Source: Prevotellaceae bacterium UBA2852 (lineage in GTDB: Bacteria > Bacteroidota > Bacteroidia > Bacteroidales > Bacteroidaceae). Taken from it: a DNA stretch of 39,048 bases. Of the stretch, positions 8,636 through 16,203 are shown piece after piece. Position 1 is the first letter of the stretch, and each line of letters starts with the position of its first letter. The notes under the pieces are model-generated. The model made no database searches, was not told the DNA's origin, and saw nothing but the letters and a program-made list of their open reading frames with translations. Location: positions 1 to 39,048 of the forward strand of contig DEFM01000004.1 of NCBI GenBank assembly GCA_002350855.1, written 5' to 3'. A program made the translations under genes and the position numbers.

Positions 8636-8720
8636 TTGGACACCATTGGATTGCTAACTAATGTCCTCACGTGGTACACGTTGGACACATTTGGACACTA
8701 TTGGACACATTTGGACAGAA
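8636..8720 (+). repeat. Helically phased TTGGACAC repeats
   Basis: TTGGA-starting units begin at 8636 and 8646, then at 8681, 8691, 8701 and 8711. Spacing is exactly 10 bp within each group, about one DNA turn. The last four form a continuous 40-bp tract ending 32 bp before the multi-HTH gene. An iteron-like operator or initiator site is the natural reading. Confidence 0.8.
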
Positions 8721-8752
8721 TTAAGAAACGGTAACATACAAAAAATGGACAT

Positions 8753-10267
8753 ATGGAAATAGTTAAGAAATGCGAATGGTGTCACAAAACATTCATTGCA
8801 CAGATGGTTACGGCAAGATTTTGCAGCAGTAAATGCTGTGATCAAGCCTACAGGTACAAAAGAAAGATTCAATCAGGGAAATACACACCCGTAGATGGCA
8901 AAACTGACTTGAGTACCTTATCACGAAGAGTTGATGAACGTAAACGCTTCAAGGAATCTCTAAAGGAGAAGCAGTTCCTTTCTCCCTCAGAGGCAGCAAA
9001 GCTACTTGGCGTTTGCAGAAGTACCATCTACAATTATCTTTGGCAACATGAACTGAAGGCCAAGCAGTTTCGTGGAAAGACTATCATCAGAAGAAGTGAC
9101 ATCGAGAAACTATTCGATGATGCTCCATCCTACAAGAAGCGTGGCAATATGCAAAAGGGAAAGAAAACTCAAAATGAGTATTACTCCCTCAAAGAAATGA
9201 TGGAGAAATTCAAGATCAGTAAGACAACCGTATCACGCAGATGCGAACAGTTTGGCATTCCCAAAATCGTTGAAGGAAGAAGGACTTTTTGGAGGAAAGA
9301 AGACGTAGATGTACATTTCAAAGAATTGCTTGTACAATATGACCTGAAGGATTGGTATAATGCCCAGCAAATAGAGGACATTTACGGAATGAAACGTTCC
9401 GCTCTAAACAAGTACGCCCTTCGGCATAATGTGCCACGCATCCAGTTTCAGAACATTACCTATTACTCGAAGAACCACATTGATAATCTCAAACGACTTA
9501 CAACAATGCCGGACGACAACTACTACACCGTTCAAGACGTTGTCAAAAATAGCAGTTTCTCTACGTTTCAAGTTCGATATTATGCAAAAAACGAGAAACT
9601 GAAGGTCAAGAGAGTCAATAGGAAACTACTCATCTTGAAGACGGACTGGGATGCATTTGTTGCAAAATACCAGGCAAGTCATTTTTCTGAAGCTCCCAAA
9701 CCGCAAGAACCAAACCCGTTCTACACCATTGATGAGATCATAGATAAATATAAGGTAAAAGAAACAACAGTCTATCGCATTGCCAAAGCCCAGAATATAG
9801 ATGTATTCACTTTAGGGGATAAGAAATGTTTCCCTAAAGCAGCCGTTGACAACTATTTCATCAAGGACAATCCCATTCCAGAACTGACTGAATGGTACAC
9901 TTGTGAAGAAATCCAAGCGAAATACGACATGACCTACAATCAAGTCGCTTCTTTCGTTTGCAAGCATCATATCCCTCGAAAGTATGTCGGCACAAAGCCG
10001 TACTACTCGAAGATGCATGTTGACAAAGAGAAGAACATACTCCAGCCTGAGGATGATTACAAGACCGTAGAGGAATTGATGAGCATGTATAAAATGACCA
10101 TCCATCAGGTAAGAGAGGTTATACGCTTCTATCATGTACCGAAGAAGAAGTGTGGCAAGTACATCAAACTCAGTTTTCATGATTTCAACCGTATTATAGA
10201 GGAACGCAAGCAAGGTAAAGTACCAGCGAAATGTGATAACATACCTCAAGATCCATTGTCAGTATAG
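8753..10267 (+). CDS. Zinc-finger protein with about seven tandem helix-turn-helix units
   Basis: A 504-residue DNA-binding protein. A Cys4 zinc-ribbon-like knuckle opens it (Cys7, Cys10, Cys24, Cys28). Seven MerR/excisionase-like winged-helix units follow, starting near residues 74, 142, 200, 256, 322, 380 and 435. Each has an aromatic-Tyr-[ST] entry (FLSPSEAA, YYSLKEMM, WYNAQQIE, YYTVQDVV, FYTIDEII, WYTCEEIQ, DYKTVEEL), a short recognition-helix segment, then a Lys/Arg-rich wing ending in a hydrophobic 'YYSK..HID' strand. Period is 55-68 residues. It lies just behind 10-bp phased repeats, which suggests an array binding an array. It may control integration, excision or maintenance. I know no named family with this repeat number, and function is inferred. 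Confidence 0.75.
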   Translation: MEIVKKCEWCHKTFIAQMVTARFCSSKCCDQAYRYKRKIQSGKYTPVDGKTDLSTLSRRVDERKRFKESLKEKQFLSPSEAAKLLGVCRSTIYNYLWQHELKAKQFRGKTIIRRSDIEKLFDDAPSYKKRGNMQKGKKTQNEYYSLKEMMEKFKISKTTVSRRCEQFGIPKIVEGRRTFWRKEDVDVHFKELLVQYDLKDWYNAQQIEDIYGMKRSALNKYALRHNVPRIQFQNITYYSKNHIDNLKRLTTMPDDNYYTVQDVVKNSSFSTFQVRYYAKNEKLKVKRVNRKLLILKTDWDAFVAKYQASHFSEAPKPQEPNPFYTIDEIIDKYKVKETTVYRIAKAQNIDVFTLGDKKCFPKAAVDNYFIKDNPIPELTEWYTCEEIQAKYDMTYNQVASFVCKHHIPRKYVGTKPYYSKMHVDKEKNILQPEDDYKTVEELMSMYKMTIHQVREVIRFYHVPKKKCGKYIKLSFHDFNRIIEERKQGKVPAKCDNIPQDPLSV

Positions 10268-10324
10268 TTTATTCTCAGTTTATAGCAGTTTAAGGATATA
10301 CTGACGATACACTCCCTAATTTTG
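10261..10324 (+). promoter_or_regulatory. Promoter and conserved upstream box of the integrase
   Basis: TAATTTTG (10317-10324) is a -7 element. Directly upstream, 10261-10301 repeats almost exactly at 12575-12625: AGTTTATAGC..GT.TAAGGATATAC matches in 23 of 25 bases. Both copies end 15 bp before their -7-like element, covering the -33 position, so this looks like a shared operator. The box overlaps the 3' end of the multi-HTH gene. Confidence 0.6.
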
Positions 10325-10372
10325 CGCCCAGTTTTTCAAACAGAAATATAAACGATTAAACATTAACACATT

Positions 10373-11485
10373 ATGAACAGAAGTAACACATGCACAAAGG
10401 TAACCGTTCGCCAAGCCAAGCTCAAAAACGGAATGATCTCACTCTATCTGGATTTCTATCCTGCAATCCGCAATCCTAAGACAATGAAAATGACTCGTCG
10501 CGAGTTCCTTGGCATTTATATATATGCCAATCCAAAGAATCAGATAGAAGATGAGTTTAACAAAGACATGCTCATGAAGGCCGAAGGTATTCGTTGTATC
10601 CGTGTACAGTCGCTTATTAATGAACAGTTCGGATTTCTCGACAAGACAAAGCAGAAGGCTGACTTTCTCGCTTATTTCAAAGAGAAAGGCCGTACCAAGC
10701 AACAAAAATGGGACATGGTGTACAAGCATTTTTCCAAGTACGTAAACGGGAAGTGTACCTTTGGAGAAATCACTATTGAACTGTGCAGAGGATTTCGCGA
10801 GTATCTTCTCAACGCACATCAGTTGAAACACACCCGCCTGATGCTTAGTCAAAATTCTGCGGCCAGCTACTATTCCATCTTCAAAGAACTATTGTATATG
10901 GCTTATAGAGAGAAATGGCTGAATGAAAACATCAATGACTATCTCGACAAGATTGAGACTGTAGATGTGCGCAAGGAAACACTCACTCTTGATGAGTTGA
11001 AGAAACTAAATCAGACTCCCTGCAAGATTCCTGTGTTGAAGCAGGCTGCACTATTCTCTTGTCTGACAGGATTGCGTGTAAGTGACATACTCAGGTTGAG
11101 CTGGGACAATATTCGCATTGGTAGTGATGGTGGTTATGTTATTCAATATCGTATTAAAAAGACTGGTGCAGAAGAAACACTCCCTATAAGTGAGGAAACC
11201 TTGGAATTTTGTGGTGAACGCAGTACAGGCAAGATTTTCAAGGGACTTCGTTATAGTATAGTCGGCTACAACTTAAAAGAATGGCTGGAGGCTGCTGGTA
11301 TAGACAAGCACATTACTTTCCACTGTCTTCGTCACACTTTTGCTTCCCTTCAGGTAAGTATGGGATCCCCCATCTACACTGTATCAAAGATGCTTGGTCA
11401 CAAGAATGTGACTACAACCCAAATATATGCAGATTTGAACGATGCCAACAAGCGTAAGGCTTCCGAGCTCATTTCTCTGAAATAG
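10373..11485 (+). CDS. Tyrosine recombinase/integrase of the element
   Basis: A 370-residue phage-type integrase. The N-terminal arm-binding region (to about 90) and SAM-like core-binding domain (about 95-190) precede a catalytic domain with the full set: Arg235 (TGLRVSDIL), Lys263 in the beta-hairpin, His317-x-x-Arg320 (HCLRH), His343 (LGHKNV) and nucleophile Tyr352. It is expected to recombine the 17-bp core in mnmE with the circular element. It has its own promoter and the shared upstream box, followed by an imperfect inverted repeat at 11512-11560. It resembles Bacteroidetes site-specific integrases. Confidence 0.92.
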   Translation: MNRSNTCTKVTVRQAKLKNGMISLYLDFYPAIRNPKTMKMTRREFLGIYIYANPKNQIEDEFNKDMLMKAEGIRCIRVQSLINEQFGFLDKTKQKADFLAYFKEKGRTKQQKWDMVYKHFSKYVNGKCTFGEITIELCRGFREYLLNAHQLKHTRLMLSQNSAASYYSIFKELLYMAYREKWLNENINDYLDKIETVDVRKETLTLDELKKLNQTPCKIPVLKQAALFSCLTGLRVSDILRLSWDNIRIGSDGGYVIQYRIKKTGAEETLPISEETLEFCGERSTGKIFKGLRYSIVGYNLKEWLEAAGIDKHITFHCLRHTFASLQVSMGSPIYTVSKMLGHKNVTTTQIYADLNDANKRKASELISLK

Positions 11486-11511
11486 TCATCAAAAGACATC
11501 ATTAACAATCA

Positions 11512-11560
11512 AGCCATATCCTTCTTATTTTCATAGTTTTACGGAAAGAAGGATAAGGCT
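11512..11560 (+). terminator. Long inverted repeat after the integrase
   Basis: AGCCATATCCTTCTT (11512-11526) pairs with AAGAAGGATAAGGCT (11546-11560), 14 of 15 bases. Only a weak T-rich stretch follows, so it may be a terminator or an operator. Confidence 0.5.
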
Positions 11561-11623
11561 CGATTTCCTTATTGAAAAGTTTATTTTTCGCATCAAATAT
11601 TACTCGTTATCAATAATAATTAG

Positions 11624-11631
11624 TACCTTTG
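11624..11631 (+). promoter_or_regulatory. -7 element of the two-TM protein gene
   Basis: TACCTTTG matches TAnnTTTG and lies 25 bp before ATG 11657. No clear -33 TTTG was found. Confidence 0.5.
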
Positions 11632-11656
11632 CAGCCAGTTTTTAGGATAACAAGTA

Positions 11657-12547
11657 ATGAGTATTGACGAATATTTTCACAAGACGCTGTTTGCAAGCAT
11701 CATTGTTGGGCCTGCTCTGGCAATGACGCTGCCCTTGGCATACTGGGTTCAATACCAGCACATGTTGCTATTCCCAAGTCTACTCTACTATGTAGTGGCT
11801 ACTGCATGTATCTCTGCTATGTTACACTTCTTCCTATACGTTGTACCAGATAACTGGCGTAAACGAAAGAAAAAGATGAAGCACGCAGAACTACTGATGC
11901 TCCCCTATTACCCATCTAACACATCAAGAGAAGAAAATAGTCCCACAATCATCTCCAATACAGCTGAACCTATTATAGAGAAAGAACCTGTTGAAGTAAC
12001 AGAGCCTATTATATATAATAAGGTGAAAGAGGTACCTCCAACTCTTTCCCCTTCAAGCCCCAACGCAATTAATCAAGCTCAACAAGAAGAGTCTACAAAG
12101 TACAAGAATCTCTTTTATGCCTTTGTTGATAAACACGTTAAGGGAATTATACCAGATGAAGATGCCAATATTCTTTTGGATGATATTTACCTCGCTGTAG
12201 ATAATCGGTTGTTGGATTTGAACACAACAGGACTAAAGCCACATCTTCCATATACAGTTAAGGCCACATCAAAATTCTCGAGTCTCGTTACGGAAGACAT
12301 CTATCACATTGGTTTTGTCGTGAAGTTCTTCCTCAAAAAACGTAATGAATATGGTGCAGCCTTCATAAAAGAAGTATTTCCTCATCAGCTTAAAGACGTA
12401 GAATTCAGCACCGTTGCAACAAAGTTGTCTTCAAGCGAGTCGAAGAATCTATCTATCCCAATTCCAGAAGTATGTTGGGGTGACAACCACAGTATATCGA
12501 AGAAATTCTGCGGTCATATTACAGAAGAACTTATCAAGCAGATATAA
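11657..12547 (+). CDS. Two-TM membrane protein of unknown function
   Basis: 296 residues. Two hydrophobic helices, about 11-31 and 36-66, precede a Lys/Arg-rich segment (RKRKKK near 68), which by the positive-inside rule puts the bulk of the protein in the cytoplasm. A Pro/Glu/Ser-rich linker (about 85-145) leads to a compact C-terminal domain of about 150 residues that I do not recognise. It sits alone between integrase and HTH gene, each with its own promoter region. A membrane-tethered accessory protein of mobilizable elements is possible but not shown. Confidence 0.6.
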   Translation: MSIDEYFHKTLFASIIVGPALAMTLPLAYWVQYQHMLLFPSLLYYVVATACISAMLHFFLYVVPDNWRKRKKKMKHAELLMLPYYPSNTSREENSPTIISNTAEPIIEKEPVEVTEPIIYNKVKEVPPTLSPSSPNAINQAQQEESTKYKNLFYAFVDKHVKGIIPDEDANILLDDIYLAVDNRLLDLNTTGLKPHLPYTVKATSKFSSLVTEDIYHIGFVVKFFLKKRNEYGAAFIKEVFPHQLKDVEFSTVATKLSSSESKNLSIPIPEVCWGDNHSISKKFCGHITEELIKQI

Positions 12548-12574
12548 TCAATAATCACTGGGAATAAGCTTAAT

Positions 12575-12648
12575 AGTATAGTTTATTCCCAGTTTATTTT
12601 AGTTTATAGCGGTATAAGGATATACCATTGATAAACCCAGTTCCTTTG
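12575..12648 (+). promoter_or_regulatory. Second copy of the integrase-type upstream box
   Basis: 12575-12625 repeats the box at 10261-10301, with a 10-bp insertion that duplicates AGTTTAT. It ends 15 bp before TTCCTTTG (12641-12648), an imperfect -7, at the same spacing as in front of the integrase. Confidence 0.55.
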
Positions 12649-12683
12649 CAGCGATGTTCCACTAAAGGGACTGGATTTATCAT

Positions 12684-13040
12684 ATGTTAGAAGAAGAAAT
12701 AAAAAATCTGACTGAGCAAGTCAATCAACTCACTCAATTCGTTTATGAGTTATCGAAAATGATTACTCCATGTGAGCAATCATCAGTATCTAACCGTCAT
12801 GTCCTCACTGACATTGAAGGAGCCATGCGTATTACCGGCAAGGCAAAGCCCACCATCTACGCCAATGCCCGTAAAGGTATCATCCCTCATTACAAAAGAG
12901 GTAACAAACTTTACTTCTACGAGGATGAACTCTACAGATGGATTGAAGGTGGCAGGCAGAACTGCTATGGCATAAACTCTGAAGAGATGCTCAATGAGAT
13001 TCGGAAAGGGATTCACCACCTGCCAAGTGCTAACCACTAA
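12684..13040 (+). CDS. DUF3853-type helix-turn-helix protein, excisionase-like
   Basis: 118 residues. An N-terminal coiled coil (about 1-28, EEEIKNLTEQVNQLTQFV) is followed by a MerR/Xis-type HTH (about 40-90: MRITGKAKPTIYANARKG, then a wing ending KLYFYEDELYRWI). The arrangement matches small DUF3853-like regulators next to DUF3987 genes in Bacteroidetes mobilizable elements. A role as excisionase or replication/mobilization regulator is inferred. Its upstream box is shared with the integrase gene. The next start lies 11 bp after its stop, so they form an operon. Confidence 0.75.
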   Translation: MLEEEIKNLTEQVNQLTQFVYELSKMITPCEQSSVSNRHVLTDIEGAMRITGKAKPTIYANARKGIIPHYKRGNKLYFYEDELYRWIEGGRQNCYGINSEEMLNEIRKGIHHLPSANH

Positions 13041-13051
13041 TCATCTGATAT

Positions 13052-14254
13052 ATGATTAACAAACAGTATTTACCATTTGAGTGCTTGCAGGTGGAGATTC
13101 AAGGCATCATCAAGAACTTTGCCGACGTCTATCAGTGTGATGCTGACATTATCGTGTCTACCATCTACGCTATTGTGAGTATTGCCGTCAATAAGTCCAT
13201 CAAACTGTTTGACGGCAAATACACCAACTATCCCTCTATGTGGATATGCCATGTGGCCCCCAGTGGTAGTAACAAGAGTGCGCCAGTGAAGATGCTATTC
13301 AAGCCTATCAATGAGCTGAACGAGGAAGCTGTGATGACTTATTATGAAGAACTACGTAATACTGACAGAAGCGATGGGAGCAACAAACCAAAGCCTATCT
13401 GCAAGAAACTGTCACTCACCGATACTACTCCTGAGGCCATTTATAAGGCTCTTTCCTTTATGCCGCAGATGATTTGCCGTGATGAGATTAAGGGAATGAT
13501 TGATGACTTTGACCGTTATAATCGTAGTGGTATTATCAGCAACTTACTCTCTATTTGGGACAGTACCAGTTTCTGCATAGATCGTAAGACGGAAGACCCA
13601 GCATTCATCCGAGAGCCATTCCTGGACATACTTGGTGGCATCCAACCTGGGCTATTGAAGTCCACATTCGGAAATCCCCAACTGATGGTCAGTGGCTTTA
13701 ATCAACGCATTCTATTTGTTTTTCCCGATAAAGTTCCTGTCAACTACTATTCAGACAAGCAACTCAATGAGGCCATTATGCCCTATTGGACAAACTTTGT
13801 GAGAGAACTTATGAAGTCGGAGCCTACCACATTGTCACTCACTTCTGAAGCGAAAGATTACTATTGCACTTACTACAACATGCTACAAGACAAAAAAGGT
13901 TCTGCCGACGATTACATGCAGTATGTTTACAGCAAACTTCAGATCATCATCCTACGCTGGTCTATTGTCACCCATCTGTTATGGGAGGATAAATTCGAGT
14001 ACTATCAAAAAAACATAATCTCTGGAGATGAAATGCTTCACTCGGTTCAGTGTATGCTCTATTTTGAGAGTGCAGCAGAAAAGGTCTATCAAGAAATAAG
14101 CGGTGGAATGTATCAGGGTTACACCAAAGAACAGGGTTTGAAAATACTATATAACTCCTATGGTGGTGAGGTGAATCTACAGAAATTGGCTGATGCACTT
14201 GGTTGTTCTCGTCAATACGTAAGCAAGGCAATCAACAAGAAAGACCCGAGTTGA
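13052..14254 (+). CDS. DUF3987 P-loop ATPase-like protein
   Basis: 400 residues. APSGSNKS (69-76) is the characteristic degenerate P-loop of DUF3987 proteins, and MICRDEIKGM (about 137-146) gives the Walker B acidic pair. The C-terminal 40 residues form an HTH (LQKLADALGCSRQYVSKAI). Family members occur with or fused to primases in mobile elements and are thought to act as helicase-like replication proteins. No Toprim/CHC2 primase domain is present here. It is co-transcribed with the upstream HTH gene. Biochemical role is inferred from family context only. Confidence 0.8.
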   Translation: MINKQYLPFECLQVEIQGIIKNFADVYQCDADIIVSTIYAIVSIAVNKSIKLFDGKYTNYPSMWICHVAPSGSNKSAPVKMLFKPINELNEEAVMTYYEELRNTDRSDGSNKPKPICKKLSLTDTTPEAIYKALSFMPQMICRDEIKGMIDDFDRYNRSGIISNLLSIWDSTSFCIDRKTEDPAFIREPFLDILGGIQPGLLKSTFGNPQLMVSGFNQRILFVFPDKVPVNYYSDKQLNEAIMPYWTNFVRELMKSEPTTLSLTSEAKDYYCTYYNMLQDKKGSADDYMQYVYSKLQIIILRWSIVTHLLWEDKFEYYQKNIISGDEMLHSVQCMLYFESAAEKVYQEISGGMYQGYTKEQGLKILYNSYGGEVNLQKLADALGCSRQYVSKAINKKDPS

Positions 14255-14349
14255 CAGGTTGCGCTATATTTTGAAGTTATGCTCTGGTTATCAATAACAT
14301 ACACAAGAAAAAACCGCAACCTTGCAACCTTTGCGACGATTATGGCTGA

Positions 14350-14478
14350 CATGAGCCCTCCGCAGGAGTTCTCTGTCACTCTTTCTTAGAAGGGTGATAG
14401 CCCACTAGCACCCTAAAGAGTGCAATGGGCTCAGGGAAGCATTCCCTAAGAACCTTTCAACAAGGGCTTCGCCCCTTG
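14350..14478 (+). other. Structured putative oriT upstream of the relaxase
   Basis: Three nested or stacked inverted repeats lie within 130 bp. TGAGCCC (about 14351-14358) pairs with GGGCTCA (about 14427-14433). CACTCTTT (14377-14384) plus AGGGTG (14391-14396) pair with CACCCTAAAGAGTG (14409-14422). AGGGAA pairs with TTCCCT (14433-14445), and CAAGGG with CCCTTG (14461-14478). The position just before the relaxase gene is where Bacteroides mobilizable elements carry oriT. A structured regulatory RNA is the alternative. Confidence 0.5.
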
Positions 14479-14518
14479 ACCCCATCATATGAAACATCAA
14501 TCAACAAAGGAAAAAACA

Positions 14519-15850
14519 ATGGCAAAAACATGTATACATTTCGACCCTGTCAAATCAGCGAGTGAGATTCACAATTGGCGTATGAAGGAACTTGATTATG
14601 TCATCAAGGAACTTACACCAAACAATGAACACTGGGTTGATCCTCGATACGAAGGAAAGACCATAGCAGATATTCGCAAGGACATCGCAGAACGCTATCA
14701 AGCCACCGTCGGACAGAAGATGCAGACAAAAGCGGTTCCTCTCCGTGAGGCAGTAATCGTCATCAAGCCTGATACAACGATGGCAGACCTGCAACTGTTA
14801 GCTAGTCAACTTGAAAAGGAATTCGGTATCAAGTGCATTCAAATTCATATCCATAGGGATGAGGGATTCAGCAAGAGCGATTCAGACCCCTCGAAGTTAA
14901 ACCTTCATGCTCATTTCGTGGCAGACTGGACACATGACAATGGTACTTCACTGCGTCTTGGGCGACAAGACACCTCAAGAATGCAGACCATTGCAGCAGA
15001 ATGTCTCAGGATGGAACGTGGTAGCAGTTCAAACGTAAAACACCTCAATGCAGTACAATACAAAGAGAAAAAGGCTCTTGAAAATATCTCATCCCTTAGG
15101 TCATTAGTCCGCAAGTCATTCCTCTCAAAGAATGCCAAGACAGCACTCTATGAGAAAATAGACCGACTTGTTGAGGATCTTAAGGCAGACCCACTGAACA
15201 TTGAACTTCAGCAACAGGTTGAGCAACTGACAGAAAAGGTCTTGCAACTTCAGGCGGATATAGAGCGACGGAAGCAACTGCACGAACAGGATCAAAAAGT
15301 CATTTCGGCTTTAAGGGATGAAAACAAACTATTGCGCAACAACAATGAACAGAGTGCAGCCCTCAACGAGAAGGCTCATAAGGAAATAGACGACTTACGT
15401 AAGGAGAATATCGATTTGAAGCGCAAGGCATATCCAGAACGTTATGTCCTACCCTCTTTCATCGACGTAGAAGCCACACATGCATATAAAGACAAACAGG
15501 GGCAGTGCCACATCACGATGAAGTTTATAGGTGGCTCCAAGGAATATAAAGAGAAAATGAGCAACGAAGACTTTGTGGCTTTCAAGAACGGTAGTTTGAC
15601 GAAAGAAGAGGTTATAGCAAAATACCACAAACCACGCATCGAAGCCTATATCCGTAGAGAGTTTTCAAGCCCCGACAAACGCTCTGCCACTGTTTCCCTC
15701 ATAGAGAAGACCATCTTTAGTTACATGAAACTCTACTCTAGTTCCACTTATATTCCGTCATCTAATGGTGACAACACCCCTAATAGACGAAAGAACTACG
15801 ATGACATTGACGATATGAATGAAGAAGAACGCAAAGGAAGGTCACGATAA
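14519..15850 (+). CDS. MobV-family (Mob_Pre) relaxase
   Basis: 443 residues from ATG 14519, which has AAAGGA 7 bp upstream. An ATG at 14489 would add 10 residues. The N-terminal relaxase domain shows the Mob_Pre motifs: SEIHNWR (the His corresponds to the MobM-type nucleophile region), HIHRDEG (His112, Asp114, Glu115) and LNLHAHFV (His130, His132), the metal-binding histidines. From about 180 to 310 it is a long coiled coil, followed by a basic C-terminus. It nicks oriT and leads the strand into a helper conjugation pore. The putative oriT lies directly upstream. Confidence 0.88.
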   Translation: MAKTCIHFDPVKSASEIHNWRMKELDYVIKELTPNNEHWVDPRYEGKTIADIRKDIAERYQATVGQKMQTKAVPLREAVIVIKPDTTMADLQLLASQLEKEFGIKCIQIHIHRDEGFSKSDSDPSKLNLHAHFVADWTHDNGTSLRLGRQDTSRMQTIAAECLRMERGSSSNVKHLNAVQYKEKKALENISSLRSLVRKSFLSKNAKTALYEKIDRLVEDLKADPLNIELQQQVEQLTEKVLQLQADIERRKQLHEQDQKVISALRDENKLLRNNNEQSAALNEKAHKEIDDLRKENIDLKRKAYPERYVLPSFIDVEATHAYKDKQGQCHITMKFIGGSKEYKEKMSNEDFVAFKNGSLTKEEVIAKYHKPRIEAYIRREFSSPDKRSATVSLIEKTIFSYMKLYSSSTYIPSSNGDNTPNRRKNYDDIDDMNEEERKGRSR

Positions 15851-15982
15851 CACTTCAACCTACAGTTGCATATTTACACAATGAACTCTCATTCTGAGCA
15901 AAATGAAAGCGAAAAAGTGAACAAAACAATCACTTTTATACGATTTTTGCGCTTTATTTACTCAAATATAAAACTTTTTATT

Positions 15983-15990
15983 TAATTTTG
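15983..15990 (+). promoter_or_regulatory. -7 element for the secreted-protein gene
   Basis: TAATTTTG fits TAnnTTTG. Transcription would start near 15997, giving a leader of about 200 nt before ATG 16204. No good -33 match was seen. Confidence 0.5.
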
Positions 15991-15996
15991 CAACTG

Positions 15997-16203
15997 CATT
16001 CCGCAAAGAGTGCAAAAGACATATTGCTCAATAACCTCTCAATCGCCACACGAGAAGAAAGAGCAAACATACATTATTTGGGCTGCCCCTCTAAGGGCGC
16101 AGATTTCCCATATATGTATGTGGCTTGTGGCGAGCCGAGAGGTGTGTGGCGAAAGTCTGCGCCTCTTTATTTGATTCAAATGTATAACAAAACCAAGTGA
16201 ATT
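15997..16203 (+). promoter_or_regulatory. Long 5' leader with a strong hairpin
   Basis: GGCGCAGATTTC (16096-16107) pairs with GAAAGTCTGCGCC (16151-16163) with one bulged base, enclosing a 43-nt loop, followed by a T-rich run (TCTTTATTT). This can be an attenuator-type terminator or a structured leader. A 70-codon frame crosses it, but its only start is a TTG at 15988 inside the -7 element, so translation from there is unlikely. The frame ends 3 bp before ATG 16204. From 15851 to 15980 I see nothing else. Confidence 0.5.

Larger units (their letters stand above)
8442..8752 (+). other. Left end of the element, gene-free and rich in short repeats
   Basis: This 311-bp stretch holds a terminator hairpin for mnmE (8517-8552), two TTTGTACG copies (8561-8568, 8572-8579) and six TTGGA-type repeats (8636-8720). 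An open frame across it (8537-8734) has no recognisable domain and runs through the hairpin and repeats, so I do not call it a gene. Confidence 0.7.

Noticed and set aside
8537..8734. 65-codon frame with a Walker-A-like stretch (GKNPNVGKCSLN) reminiscent of Era/Der GTPases
   Set aside because: Similarity covers about a dozen residues only, the frame starts inside a terminator hairpin and ends in the phased repeats, and no other GTPase motif follows. Probably chance or a tiny remnant.
15988..16200. 70-codon frame before the secreted-protein gene
   Set aside because: Its only start is a TTG inside the predicted -7 element and the sequence folds into a strong hairpin. Treated as a leader, not a gene.
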